A stretch of DNA of 64,000 nt from Naumovozyma dairenensis CBS 421. Its lineage: Eukaryota > Ascomycota > Saccharomycetes > Saccharomycetales > Saccharomycetaceae. Below the pieces are notes generated by a model. The model had not been told where the DNA came from, searched no databases, and saw only the letters and a list, made by a program, of their open reading frames with translations. Positions 10,407-19,789 of this stretch are shown piece by piece (position 1 is the first letter of the stretch; each line of letters starts with the position of its first letter). The DNA lies in the NCBI RefSeq assembly GCF_000227115.2, contig NC_016482.1:372001-436000 (forward strand), in the 5' to 3' direction. The position numbers and the translations under genes were made by a program.

Positions 10407-10432
10407 GGGGGGGTGGGGGAAGCCGAAGGGGG
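10407..10432 (+). promoter_or_regulatory. G-run island with STRE in GRE3 promoter
   Basis: Runs of 7, 5 and 5 guanines separated by one T and by an 8-base loop, about 205-230 bases before the GRE3 ATG. The last run forms AGGGG (10427-10431), the stress response element bound by Msn2/Msn4, which suits a stress-induced aldose reductase. The G runs could also form a G-quadruplex. Confidence 0.55.
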
Positions 10433-10636
10433 CCGAAGAAATTCCGGACATTCCGTTGAAGCTGTCGAGAATTGTAACTGGAAATTTCCAATTGAAATTT
10501 CAAGAATATTTAAAGGGCCATGTAGTACTCTTTACCCAATCTACAGACATTAGATTTTCTTCAATTGCAGAACATACATATTTTTGTTTAACACTTCACA
10601 TATAACTATAACTCAATAGCACAAATTCGGAAAGCA

Positions 10637-11620
10637 ATGTCTGCTCTAGTTACGTTAAATAATGGTTTGAAAATGCCACTTGTTGGTCTAGGTTGTTGGA
10701 AGATCCCAACCTCCACCTGTGCTCAACAAATCTATGATGCCATCAAAGTTGGCTATCGTTTATTTGATGGTGCCACCGATTACGGTAATGAAAAGGAAGT
10801 TGGTCAAGGTATTAAGAGGGCCATTGATGAGGGTTTAGTGAAAAGGGAAGACCTTTTCATTGTTTCTAAATTATGGAATAATTTCCATCATCCAGATCAC
10901 GTTAAATTAAACTTGCAAAGAAATTTGAAAGACTTGGGGCTAGATTATGTGGATTTATATTATATCCATTTCCCAATTGCTTTTAAGTTTGTTTCTCCAG
11001 ATGAACGTTATCCACCAGGTATGTATACTGGGAAAGAAGATGAAGCTAAGGGTATCTTGACTGAAGAAAACGTCCCATTAATAGATACCTACCGTGCCAT
11101 GGAAAAACTAGTCGATGAAGGATTGATTAAATCCATCGGTATTTCCAATTACAATGGTGGGTTGGTTGCTGATACCTTACGTGGTTGTAGAATTAAACCA
11201 GTCGCTTTGCAAATTGAACATCATCCATATTTGACTCAAGAAAAATTACTTGAATATTGTAAGATACATGATGTTCAAGTTGTTGCATACTCATCATTTG
11301 GACCTCAATCTTTCGTCGATTGTGGTCAAGAAATGGCTAAGAATACTCCACCATTATTTGATCATCCAACCATCAAGAAGATTGCAGACAAATATGAAGC
11401 CGTCACCACTTCTCAAGTTTTGTTGAGATGGGCCACTCAAAGAGGTGTGGCCATTATCCCAAAATCCTCAAAGAAGGAAAGATTATTGGAAAATTTGACC
11501 ATTGATCAAAAAGTTACTCTGGCTGAAGAAGATTTGAGAGAGATTTCTGCTTTGAACCAAAATTTAAGATTTAATGATCCATGGGATTGGAATAACTCTA
11601 AATTCCCAATCTTCCAGTGA
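10637..11620 (+). CDS. GRE3: aldose (xylose) reductase Gre3
   Basis: A 327-residue aldo-keto reductase, the same length as S. cerevisiae Gre3, an NADPH-dependent cytosolic enzyme that reduces xylose, methylglyoxal and other aldehydes and is stress-induced. The AKR catalytic tetrad is complete: D44, Y49, K78 and H111. The NADPH-binding segment [13 protein letters not shown] near residue 275 carries the Lys and Arg that contact the 2'-phosphate. The first ATG is used. In S. cerevisiae the gene is YHR104W, far from RRM3 and ERC1, so its place here is a rearrangement. The promoter has an AGGGG stress element. Confidence 0.92.
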   Translation: MSALVTLNNGLKMPLVGLGCWKIPTSTCAQQIYDAIKVGYRLFDGATDYGNEKEVGQGIKRAIDEGLVKREDLFIVSKLWNNFHHPDHVKLNLQRNLKDLGLDYVDLYYIHFPIAFKFVSPDERYPPGMYTGKEDEAKGILTEENVPLIDTYRAMEKLVDEGLIKSIGISNYNGGLVADTLRGCRIKPVALQIEHHPYLTQEKLLEYCKIHDVQVVAYSSFGPQSFVDCGQEMAKNTPPLFDHPTIKKIADKYEAVTTSQVLLRWATQRGVAIIPKSSKKERLLENLTIDQKVTLAEEDLREISALNQNLRFNDPWDWNNSKFPIFQ

Positions 11621-11741
11621 TTATCGATATAAATTTAATGATAAATATAATGATACATATTTTCGTTTCTACGTAACTAGAGCTGTTTTATATTATTTTT
11701 ACCTAATGAAGTAATAAACATTATTGTACATACTAAATTTT

Positions 11742-11747
11742 ACGCGT
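11742..11747 (+). promoter_or_regulatory. MCB (ACGCGT) upstream of RRM3
   Basis: ACGCGT, the MBF binding core, about 190 bases before the RRM3 ATG and the only strong motif in the 318-base GRE3-RRM3 interval. It would place this replication helicase under G1/S control. Inference from the motif and gene role. Confidence 0.5.
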
Positions 11748-11938
11748 CAATTTCAAAAAAAAACTGTAAACAAACAGTATATATAAAAAAAGTTATCCAT
11801 AAACAAAATTACTGAAAACTTTACTAGTCTTTAAATAGTTGGAAAAGGATAGAAAAAAGCATCTATCCCATTTTATTTCAATTGACAATAATTGGATTCC
11901 TTTGTCATTGGTTTGGATTCACCTAAGGAGAAAACATT

Positions 11939-14218
11939 ATGTACAAAAATGGGAATACCTCTAATGGAAAATCGTTAACAGGAAGAAGAACCGCTACGTC
12001 TTCTAAACCAAACCAGAGCTTCGCCATTTATAAAACAAAAGTTAAGCAACCAGCTGTCCTTAGACAGAAAACTTTATCTAGTTTTTTCTTCAAAACAGGT
12101 TCGCAATCTCCAAAGAAAGCCTCACACACTCATAGTCTCACGGAAATAGTTCGTTCCTCAGAAATAGAAAGCTCGTCTCAAGTATCTCATGAGAAAGAAG
12201 GTGATGTTAATCATCCGATTGATTTAGATAGATTTAGTGGTCAAAGACCATCTTTACTTTTTGATTCCCAAGGATCTTTTGATGAAGAATGCGACCCTGA
12301 CGCAGAAATAAAAAAATTAATAAACGTTCCAAAATTGAATAATTTTAAAGAAGTAACATTATCAAGATCGCCTAGTTTCCAAAGGTCAACAAGTTCACTC
12401 AGTCACCACGTAGTTGAAAATGACACAGACGATGATAATGATTTGAAAGATATCACAAAAATTAAAGCTGGATCTCGTCAATTATCATTCACAAGCACAC
12501 AGTCAGCAACACTTGCTTCTGAAAACACTCAATTAAACTTTTCTCAAAGCACACAAACATCTATATTAAGTCAATCTACTCAAGTTCAACGATCATCTAA
12601 AAGGTCAATCTCACCAACAAGGACTTCCTCATTCCAAGGATTGAAATTATCTGCCCCAAAGAGAATAAAACCAATAGTAAGACAAAAATCGTCATTGAGT
12701 TCAACAGCTTACGGTAGATTAACACAAGAATTCAAATTAACGAAAGAACAAGAATTGGTAATTGATCTTATTATTCGTAAGCGCCTCAATGTATTTTATA
12801 CAGGGTCAGCTGGTACAGGTAAATCAGTGATTTTGAAAACAATCATATCCAAATTAGGATCAATCCATGGTAAAGAAGCCATAGCTATTACTGCTTCCAC
12901 TGGGTTAGCTGCCACTACTATTGGTGGGACTACTTTACATAAATGGGCAGGTGTCGGATTAGGTGACAGGAGCGCAGATCAATTAGCGAATAGTATTCAA
13001 AGAAGAAAGGATGTCTTAAACTCATGGAAAAATACTAGAGTCTTAATTATTGATGAAATCTCAATGATTGATGGGCTGTTTTTAACTAAATTGGAAACCG
13101 TTGCTAGAACTGTTCGGAGAAGTAATAGACCTTTTGGTGGAATTCAATTAGTTTTAACTGGTGATTTTTTTCAATTACCACCTATTCAGAAAAGAGATAG
13201 TCCAGTGCTTTCACAATTTTGTTTTGAAAGTAAAATGTGGTCACAATGTATTCAAAGAACTATTTTGCTGACCAAAGTCTTCAGACAGCAAGATAACGAA
13301 TTAGTTGATATTTTGAATTCTATTAGATTCGGTGAAATTGATCAAACTATGGCTGCTCAGGTTTATAATCTGAAAAGAAAAGTTAATTATGATGATGGTA
13401 TTGCTCCAACAGAACTATATGCAACAAGGAGAGAAGTAGAAATATCAAACAGTCGACAATTGAAAGAATTACCAGGTATTGAGCGTAGGTACGAAAGTGA
13501 TGATGCAGGTACTCCAGAGCTCATAAAATTATTAGATTCCTCTCTAATGGTAGAGAAAATAATTACGTTAAAGGAAGATGCCCAAGTCATGATGTTGAAA
13601 AATAAGCCTGAAGTAAATTTAGTTAATGGGTCATTGGGGAAAGTCTTGTTTTTCACCACAGAAAGGTTATATAGGAAGATGATGGAACTTTATCGTGGAG
13701 TAGATGATGATGTAATAATAGATATGAAAATGGTTAGCCGAGCCATTGGCGAGCGTACGATTTTAGATAATAAACAATTCTCTCAAGATGTTGCATCGCG
13801 ACCAAGGAAGAGATTACCAATATTACAAGAGCTTATTAACCTTGCTATGACGGAAACACGACGGGAAGAAGTCTTACCGTTTGTTAGATGGTCTGTCGGA
13901 CAAGGTAAAGTACACCATGATATAGTTTTGCGTGATGTTTTCCCAGTAGATGTACCTGGTGATAAAGTAGGGTTACAAAGGACCCAGTTACCAATAATGC
14001 TATGTTGGGCATTATCCATCCATAAATCGCAAGGTCAAACAATACAACGATTAAAAGTGGATTTAAAGAATATTTTCGAAGCTGGTCAAGTATATGTTGC
14101 ATTGTCAAGAGCTGTTTCCAAAGAGCAACTACAAGTGTTAAATTTCAGTCCAAGTAAAATCCGTTCCAATGACAAAGTGAAAGAATTTTATAAGAAACTA
14201 GAAACTGTAACTCCATAA
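11939..14218 (+). CDS. RRM3: Pif1-family DNA helicase Rrm3
   Basis: A 759-residue 5'-to-3' SF1B helicase of the Pif1 family (S. cerevisiae Rrm3 has 723). Rrm3 helps replication forks pass protein barriers such as rDNA, tRNA genes and telomeres. Residues 43-50 (QKTLSSFF) form a canonical PCNA-interaction box, a known Rrm3 feature. Residues 187-215 contain six SQ/TQ dipeptides, a cluster of possible Mec1/Tel1 sites. The helicase core starts at about 265, with Walker A G289-SAGTGKS, Walker B IIDEIS (about 370-375) and LTGDFFQLPP; motif VI lies near residue 720 (QVYVALSRA). Adjacent to SLT2, as in S. cerevisiae, which favours RRM3 over its paralogue PIF1. No obvious mitochondrial presequence. Confidence 0.9.
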   Translation: MYKNGNTSNGKSLTGRRTATSSKPNQSFAIYKTKVKQPAVLRQKTLSSFFFKTGSQSPKKASHTHSLTEIVRSSEIESSSQVSHEKEGDVNHPIDLDRFSGQRPSLLFDSQGSFDEECDPDAEIKKLINVPKLNNFKEVTLSRSPSFQRSTSSLSHHVVENDTDDDNDLKDITKIKAGSRQLSFTSTQSATLASENTQLNFSQSTQTSILSQSTQVQRSSKRSISPTRTSSFQGLKLSAPKRIKPIVRQKSSLSSTAYGRLTQEFKLTKEQELVIDLIIRKRLNVFYTGSAGTGKSVILKTIISKLGSIHGKEAIAITASTGLAATTIGGTTLHKWAGVGLGDRSADQLANSIQRRKDVLNSWKNTRVLIIDEISMIDGLFLTKLETVARTVRRSNRPFGGIQLVLTGDFFQLPPIQKRDSPVLSQFCFESKMWSQCIQRTILLTKVFRQQDNELVDILNSIRFGEIDQTMAAQVYNLKRKVNYDDGIAPTELYATRREVEISNSRQLKELPGIERRYESDDAGTPELIKLLDSSLMVEKIITLKEDAQVMMLKNKPEVNLVNGSLGKVLFFTTERLYRKMMELYRGVDDDVIIDMKMVSRAIGERTILDNKQFSQDVASRPRKRLPILQELINLAMTETRREEVLPFVRWSVGQGKVHHDIVLRDVFPVDVPGDKVGLQRTQLPIMLCWALSIHKSQGQTIQRLKVDLKNIFEAGQVYVALSRAVSKEQLQVLNFSPSKIRSNDKVKEFYKKLETVTP

Positions 14219-14653
14219 ATATTAAATAAGCTGCATACATTCAATCCTGCTAAGGACAAATAACATATACTACTTCAGAGCTATATATATCCTATATATT
14301 CTTCCTTCCATCCAAGAAAGAGGCTTTTTCTTATTGTCTTTTTGTGTCATACGGAAGTTTTCTAATAATAGAAACACAAATTTGTATGGCGAAAGGGAAA
14401 TCTGGCAAAATTATACTTTTGAAGAATATGGAAAAAAAAAAATAGATCAACTTCATAAGAGAAGATATAAGAAGGACGAAAGTTACCAACCTATACCGCT
14501 TAGAACGTACTGTAAATCATCAACCAATTACTCCTTAATTTTTTGTTTGTTTTGAGCTATATTTTAAACAAATTATATTCGAGCATACATATATTATTCG
14601 AGTGACTAACCGTTGAGAAAACACAAAACTACATATTATATTACAAAGACAAT
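14219..14653. other. intergenic, SLT2 upstream region
   Basis: About 435 AT-rich bases with TA-rich tracts (14280-14300). The 73-codon frame inside has no ATG and is not credible. No perfect Rlm1 site was seen. Confidence 0.5.
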
Positions 14654-16132
14654 ATGGCCGAAAAGATCGATCGACACTCATTCAAGGTATTCAACCAAGA
14701 CTTTACAGTGGATAAACGTTTCCAGTTGATAAAAGAAATTGGTCACGGAGCATATGGTGTAGTATGTTCAGCAAGGTTTGCAGAAGCTGTCGAAGAAACG
14801 ACTGTAGCCATTAAAAAAGTAACTAATGTCTTTTCAAAGACTTTATTATGTAAGAGATCATTACGTGAATTGAAACTGTTAAGACATTTTAGAGGACATA
14901 AAAATATTACTTGTCTTTATGATATGGATATTGTATTTTATCCCGATGGATCATTCAACGGGTTATATTTATATGAAGAATTAATGGAGTGTGATATGCA
15001 CCAAATTATCAAATCCAGTCAACCTTTAACTGACGCGCATTATCAAAGTTTTATTTACCAAATACTTTGTGGATTAAAATATATTCATTCAGCAGACGTA
15101 TTACATCGTGATTTGAAACCAGGTAATCTATTAGTAAATGCTGATTGTCAGTTAAAAATATGTGATTTTGGTTTAGCAAGAGGGTTTTCAGAAAATCCAG
15201 TAGAAAATAATCAATTCCTAACTGAATATGTGGCTACAAGATGGTACCGTGCTCCAGAGATTATGTTAAGTTATCAAGGTTATACAAAAGCTATTGATAT
15301 TTGGTCTACAGGTTGTATTCTTGCTGAGTTTCTTGGTGGTAAACCTATTTTCAAAGGTAAGGATTATGTTGATCAATTAAATCGAATATTAGAGGTTCTT
15401 GGGACTCCACCTGATGAGACTTTAAGAAGAATTGGTTCGAAAAATGTGCAAGATTATATCCATAATTTAGGTTACATTCCCAAAGTCCCATTTGTTAACC
15501 TCTATCCAAATGCGAACCTTCAAGCACTTGATTTATTAGAAAAAATGCTAGCGTTTGATCCACAGAGAAGAATAACGGTTGATGAAGCATTAGAACATCC
15601 CTATTTGTCAGTATGGCATGATCCATCGGATGAACCTGTATGTAGTGAGAAGTTTGAATTTAGCTTTGAAGTTGTCAATGATATGGAAGAATTGAAACAA
15701 ATGGTCATTGATGAAGTACATGATTTCAGAAAATTTGTGAGGAAACCTTTGTTGGAAGAGGAAGAACAAGCAAAGCATCAAGCTCAATTACAAGCGCAGC
15801 AACAGGCACAAGTTCAAATGCAACAGCAACAACAAGCTGAACAACAAGCCCAACAGCAGATACAAGGGTCAATAAATGGGTCTAATTACTCACAACAAAT
15901 GGGGTTCCAATCTCCAATACAATCTCAAATGAATGATAACGTTGTTGGAATTGATTCACAAGGTTTACCACGGCACGATACAGACTTCCCACCTCCTCCA
16001 CAAGAGAACCTCTTGGAATCGCCGGCGAATTTCAATATTGGTGGTACCAATGGCAACGAACAGGATGCAGGGGACGCATTTTTAGATCTTGAGAAAGAAT
16101 TGGAATTTGGATTGGATAGGAAGTACTTATAA
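14654..16132 (+). CDS. SLT2: cell-wall-integrity MAP kinase Slt2/Mpk1
   Basis: A 492-residue MAP kinase (S. cerevisiae Slt2 484), the terminal kinase of the Pkc1 cell-wall-integrity cascade. Visible features: Gly-rich loop GHGAYGVV (30-37), ATP-binding Lys in VAIKK (K54), catalytic loop HRDLKPGN (151-158), DFG (171-173) and activation lip T190-E191-Y192, at the same residue numbers as in S. cerevisiae. The intact TEY distinguishes it from the pseudokinase-like paralogue Kdx1. The C-terminal tail (about 370-430) is Gln/Ala-rich, a length-variable tract also present in family members. RRM3 upstream and YHI9 downstream reproduce the YHR029-YHR031 order. A perfect inverted repeat lies about 110 bases past the stop. 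Confidence 0.95.
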   Translation: MAEKIDRHSFKVFNQDFTVDKRFQLIKEIGHGAYGVVCSARFAEAVEETTVAIKKVTNVFSKTLLCKRSLRELKLLRHFRGHKNITCLYDMDIVFYPDGSFNGLYLYEELMECDMHQIIKSSQPLTDAHYQSFIYQILCGLKYIHSADVLHRDLKPGNLLVNADCQLKICDFGLARGFSENPVENNQFLTEYVATRWYRAPEIMLSYQGYTKAIDIWSTGCILAEFLGGKPIFKGKDYVDQLNRILEVLGTPPDETLRRIGSKNVQDYIHNLGYIPKVPFVNLYPNANLQALDLLEKMLAFDPQRRITVDEALEHPYLSVWHDPSDEPVCSEKFEFSFEVVNDMEELKQMVIDEVHDFRKFVRKPLLEEEEQAKHQAQLQAQQQAQVQMQQQQQAEQQAQQQIQGSINGSNYSQQMGFQSPIQSQMNDNVVGIDSQGLPRHDTDFPPPPQENLLESPANFNIGGTNGNEQDAGDAFLDLEKELEFGLDRKYL

Positions 16133-16239
16133 TGATGGAACTTTTGAATTTGCAAGATAGATAAAGGTATATAATGAATGTACGTTAAAAACAACTACAC
16201 ATAGATACGAATAGCGAATTATTATGTATCTAAACACTG

Positions 16240-16260
16240 ACGCTCTGTTTATCAGAGCGT
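16240..16260. repeat. perfect inverted repeat, 8-base stem, 5-base loop
   Basis: ACGCTCTG (16240-16247) and CAGAGCGT (16253-16260) are exact reverse complements around TTTAT. It lies about 110 bases after the SLT2 stop, so it may shape the 3' end of that transcript or act in the YHI9 promoter. Confidence 0.75.
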
Positions 16261-16295
16261 TCGAAGTAAATATAAACGTTATACTGTTTTGTAAT

Positions 16296-16320
16296 TGACT
16301 CATCAATTGTTTGTGAGTCA
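16296..16320 (+). promoter_or_regulatory. paired Gcn4-type sites before YHI9
   Basis: TGACTCA (16296-16302) and TGAGTCA (16314-16320) are two perfect Gcn4/AP-1 sites 18 bases apart, about 225-250 bases before the YHI9 ATG. A CRE-like TGACGTC follows at 16343-16349. The pair predicts activation of YHI9 by Gcn4 or another bZIP factor. Confidence 0.68.
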
Positions 16321-16544
16321 GAACTTCTAGCTGCCTAAACTTTGACGTCCATACTGTAGGAAAATGTTGGCTCGGTACAAATTGTACTGCACAATATACA
16401 CAGACTATATTGAAAATCTATCAAGTATAAATATCTCTGCTAGGTCCACCATATACAAGTATATTACAGGTTTTGTATATAAATTGAATCAATACTTGAA
16501 GCTGCCAAGATTTATTGTCCTCGAAGAACTGAACTAAGCCACCA

Positions 16545-17444
16545 ATGACAATTACTGTGCCATTCAAGCAAATCGATGTTTTCACTGCTGTTCCATTCAA
16601 AGGGAACCCTGTAGCAGTAGTAAACTTTTTAGAGACACCTGAAGCAGAAGTGACTACGCAACAATTACAATCCATTGCTAAATGGACCAATCTATCTGAA
16701 ACCACCTTCCTTTTTGCACCATCCAATAAAGAATACAATTACAAATTGAGAATCTTTACACCAGCAGCTGAATTACCATTTGCCGGTCATCCAACGATCG
16801 GTTCGTGTAGAGCGTACCTTGAATTTACTAATCAATTGAATTCAGGACCTCAAACAATTTTACAAGAATGTGGTGTAGGTATTGTCCCATTAAAATTCGA
16901 TGAAGAAGGGAAAATTTCATTTCAAGCTAAAAAGACAGAAGTTGAAGAAATTTCACGAGAAACTGCTAGTGATTATGCTAAGGCATTAGGCATTCATGCT
17001 ATTGAACCACCTAAGTTATTACAAGTGGGACCAGCATGGGTGGTATATTTAGTTTCTAATGCTGAAGCTGTCATTGATTTAAATCCTGATTTCAATTTTT
17101 TGAAACAAGTGTCTGATAAGGCGGGTCATACTGGTGTTATTTTAGCAGGTTCAAAGAATGATGGTAATTCTGGGGAACAATATGAGATGAGAGCATTCTA
17201 TTGTCCAACCATTAGTGTCCTGGAAGATCCAGTATGTGGTAGTGGATGTGTTGCATTATTGAGATATCTACAAGAAATTAAAAACTACCAAAAGACGACG
17301 TTAGTCAATGTTACTCAAGGTATAAGATTATGTAGAGATGGTCATCTTAGGGGACGTATTGAAATTGATGAAAAAACCAGTCAAATTTCTTATCATGTCG
17401 GTGGAGATGCTGTGACTGTTATCAATGGTCAAATTTCTATTTGA
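16545..17444 (+). CDS. YHI9: PhzF-family protein Yhi9
   Basis: A 299-residue member of the PhzF (phenazine biosynthesis-like/isomerase) family, close in length to S. cerevisiae Yhi9 (294). The N-terminal half carries the family's catalytic Glu in SET (E52), NPVAVV (21-26) and LPFAGHPTIG (about 76-85). The second half has the matching DPVCGSGC motif (about 227). These form the paired DAP-epimerase-like folds of the family. The reaction in yeast is unknown; S. cerevisiae Yhi9 has been linked to the unfolded protein response. Follows SLT2 in the same direction, as in the reference order. Two Gcn4-type sites sit in its promoter. Confidence 0.88.
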   Translation: MTITVPFKQIDVFTAVPFKGNPVAVVNFLETPEAEVTTQQLQSIAKWTNLSETTFLFAPSNKEYNYKLRIFTPAAELPFAGHPTIGSCRAYLEFTNQLNSGPQTILQECGVGIVPLKFDEEGKISFQAKKTEVEEISRETASDYAKALGIHAIEPPKLLQVGPAWVVYLVSNAEAVIDLNPDFNFLKQVSDKAGHTGVILAGSKNDGNSGEQYEMRAFYCPTISVLEDPVCGSGCVALLRYLQEIKNYQKTTLVNVTQGIRLCRDGHLRGRIEIDEKTSQISYHVGGDAVTVINGQISI

Positions 17445-17710
17445 TTTCCGTATATTTTATAGATAGTATACAGATCAATGTACGATTTCAGCATGTAAAA
17501 TATGTTAACAGATTGTGTATAGCAACTTTTTTTGTCAGCTTTGGGAGTAAAAAATGACAGAAAATTGGCAAAACAATCACTCCTCGTTTGCATTAAAATA
17601 CGAATAATTGAAGAATAACCTCAAAAGTCATTCTTCGTAAAATACTTAACGTCACAACATTTCCGGTAGTTACCAAGGGAAGGGGAAAAATATATTGATA
17701 AAAAATAATC

Positions 17711-18100
17711 ATGGCTGTACCAAGAAATCTTACGAAGCCATATAATGTCCGCATTTCTCGTTGTCGTACCAAGAAGGAGTGGAAGAACTCCATAAGTAGT
17801 AGCAGACAAATTGAAACTGATACAGTTTCCATAGCTTCATCATTTGAAACAGTTCAATTAGAAACAACTTTTGAACTGCAGAATAAGGAAAGGAATCTTC
17901 AAAAATTAAGGAGACTCAAGGAAGAATTCTATTCTTCTTCTTCTCTGTCATCATCGAACATAAAACAACCTAAATTAAGAGCAAATACAAAAACCTGTTC
18001 TAAGGATAAAGACCAAGGAAATATAGTTACCAATAAAAATATGTACTACTTTACTAGGGTTCGATTACCCAAAATATGGAACTTCAAAATTGGATTATGA
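17711..18100 (+). CDS. unrecognised basic 129-residue ORF
   Basis: An ATG-started ORF of 129 codons between YHI9 and ELF1. The product is Lys/Arg-rich with a possible amphipathic helix around residues 58-75, a Ser tract near 77-87 and no membrane segment or known motif. I do not recognise it, and no gene stands here in the corresponding S. cerevisiae intervals on VIII or XI. It occupies a plausible gene slot, with 266 bases before it and 285 after. Two shorter ORFs oppose its first third. It could be a fast-evolving gene, a lineage-specific gene or a chance ORF. Confidence 0.4.
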   Translation: MAVPRNLTKPYNVRISRCRTKKEWKNSISSSRQIETDTVSIASSFETVQLETTFELQNKERNLQKLRRLKEEFYSSSSLSSSNIKQPKLRANTKTCSKDKDQGNIVTNKNMYYFTRVRLPKIWNFKIGL

Positions 18101-18385
18101 TAGACAACGGGTATGTGTCATTATATTATTATTATTATACGCACTATATTATTGAAAATGATATAAATTTATTTTATTTTATTTTATTTTGTGACGTGCC
18201 ATTAAAGTAGTGTAGTGAGACGGGTAATCCCTCAGTGAATGAAATTTTGATAGAAAAAGTGTATTACATAAAAGAAGTTGAAACTTTTCAGAATATTAAA
18301 GAGAGTTTTAAAAATAGTACAAATTTAGTGAAGAAATATCAGAGGAGTGACGGATAAAAATAGTAATACATAACAAGAAGATAAA

Positions 18386-18823
18386 ATGGGTAAAAGAAAG
18401 AAATCATCTAGAGGACCAGTTAAGAAGATTGTTCAAAAATTGAATACGAAATTTAATTGTTTATTTTGTAATCATGACAATTCAGTATCATGCACATTAG
18501 ATAAGAGAAATAGTATAGGTTCATTACAATGTAAGATATGTGGCCAAAGTTTCCAAACTCGTATAAATGGCTTATCACAGCCTGTTGACGTGTATAGTGA
18601 TTGGTTTGACGCTGTAGAGGAAGTTAACGAGGGGAAAGGAAGTGAATCTGAAGATGAAGGATCGAGTAGTGATTATGAAAGTGAGAGTGATGAGGGAGCT
18701 ATTGGCACAACAAACGGTGGTGTTGCTGCAGATTCTGATGAAGAAGAAATAGATTCCGATGAAGAGAGGATAGGAAATGTGAAACGTGGTAGAGGTGCTG
18801 TGGTAGATAGTGATGATGAGTAA
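18386..18823 (+). CDS. ELF1: transcription elongation factor Elf1
   Basis: A 145-residue protein, the same length as S. cerevisiae Elf1, a conserved factor that rides with RNA polymerase II and helps it through nucleosomes. The basic N terminus GKRKKS is followed by the zinc ribbon with C25-x2-C28 and C49-x2-C52, then an acidic Ser/Asp/Glu tail from about residue 88. The start is the only nearby ATG. In S. cerevisiae ELF1 lies on chromosome XI beside KDX1, the paralogue of SLT2. Finding it next to SLT2-YHI9 here fits an undivided ancestral order. Confidence 0.94.
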   Translation: MGKRKKSSRGPVKKIVQKLNTKFNCLFCNHDNSVSCTLDKRNSIGSLQCKICGQSFQTRINGLSQPVDVYSDWFDAVEEVNEGKGSESEDEGSSSDYESESDEGAIGTTNGGVAADSDEEEIDSDEERIGNVKRGRGAVVDSDDE

Positions 18824-19312
18824 ACGAAATGAATTAATTAATGAAACTCGCTTCTGTATCAATACGTATTGTCATATATCATGATTGAACTAAGTTAAAA
18901 CATAAAATAATTGCATAAAAAAGATAACTTTCCTTGATAATAGAATTTTTTTACGAAAAACATCAGATCAATTCCATTATTGCAAGAATATATTTTACGA
19001 ATTATAGAGAGTTAATTTGGATTACGAAAAGAATAATCAAAGAGGCTATGATTTGAGTTTTCAATTATTACCAAGAAATTGACATTCTCGTGATTGCAAC
19101 TCAATACTTAGGAACAGTTATATATTTGAATAAATTTAATATTATAATTAAAAAGGTTTTTAATTAAACTTTTCTATGTTTTTCTTTTTTTATAATAGAA
19201 AATTTGAGGGATACATATGTTTCTAAAGAAGAATAAATAATAATAGTAATAATAATCAGCTTAATGATGAATAAAATATAATATAAAGAAGAAAAGAGAA
19301 TAGCTTGCGCCC
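18824..19312. other. convergent intergenic ELF1/COX6
   Basis: About 490 very AT-rich bases between two 3' ends. Contains A/T runs that could serve as polyadenylation signals; no gene seen. Confidence 0.6.
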
Positions 19313-19789
19313 CTAAGCAGTAGTTTCTGATTTCTCAGCAAATAATTCTTCTTTCAATGGAACACCCAATTCTTCTCTAACGTCTTTCAGTTCATCCAAA
19401 TAAGCCTTATATTGGTCTTCATTTTCCACTTTAAATTTCAAAGCTTCAAAAACCCTCATAGCAGTAGGTAGATCATTAACTCTTCTAGCTGCTCTCAATG
19501 CTTTTTCCACTACAGCAGGAGCAGGGACCAAATCGTAAGAGAAACAATTATTCAATACTCTTTGTACTTCGAATAAGTCATAAGCTTCATCGAATTCCTT
19601 TTCATATCTTGCAGTAAATTCTTCGAATGTTTCTTCATCTCCATGCGATGAATACTTTCTTATCTGTGAACCTGCCTTTGTTGCAAGTAATAATTTGGAG
19701 TTTAAAGGAGTAGCAACGAAGGTTTTAGAGGCTTGAGTTAGAAGCGTTCTCTTTAAAATTGGTGTTCTAAGCATATATCTTGAGAGCAT
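19313..19789 (-). CDS. COX6: cytochrome c oxidase subunit VI (Cox6)
   Basis: A 158-residue nuclear-encoded subunit of mitochondrial complex IV (S. cerevisiae 148), homologous to mammalian COX5A. The first ~45 residues are basic, Ser/Thr-rich and lack acids, as in a matrix-targeting presequence. The mature part (from about HGDEETFEEF) is nearly invariant in yeasts. The start chosen is the MLSR methionine at 19789, matching the family. A further ATG nine codons upstream (19816) would add residues that do not resemble a presequence. A CCAAT on its coding strand lies at 19815-19819 and another motif of that type at 20032-20036, fitting Hap2/3/4/5 control, but the spacing of the first is unusually close. 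Confidence 0.95.
   Translation of the reverse strand: MLSRYMLRTPILKRTLLTQASKTFVATPLNSKLLLATKAGSQIRKYSSHGDEETFEEFTARYEKEFDEAYDLFEVQRVLNNCFSYDLVPAPAVVEKALRAARRVNDLPTAMRVFEALKFKVENEDQYKAYLDELKDVREELGVPLKEELFAEKSETTA

Larger units (their letters stand above)
8531..10636. other. 2.1 kb gene-free interval between ERC1 and GRE3
   Basis: Long divergent intergenic region with no credible ORF: stops are frequent in all frames and short ORFs lack good starts. It holds a possible C/D-box RNA (8716-8803), (AAAC)6 at 10034-10057, a 7-base tandem repeat at 10103-10128, (AAAT)13 at 10151-10202 and a G-run island at 10407-10432. A degenerate gene or an unannotated RNA could be hidden here, but nothing is recognisable. 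Confidence 0.6.
16133..16544. other. SLT2-YHI9 intergenic
   Basis: About 410 bases. Contains the 8-base-stem inverted repeat at 16240-16260, two TGASTCA sites at 16296-16320 and TGACGTC at 16343-16349 (described separately). No ORF of note. Confidence 0.7.

Noticed and set aside
14334..14555. 73-codon frame before SLT2.
   Set aside because: No ATG; lies wholly in the promoter/leader of SLT2.
18040..18085. tRNA T-arm: GGGTTCGATTACCC inside the unknown ORF.
   Set aside because: The stem does not close around a seven-base loop and no A-box or acceptor stem is present.
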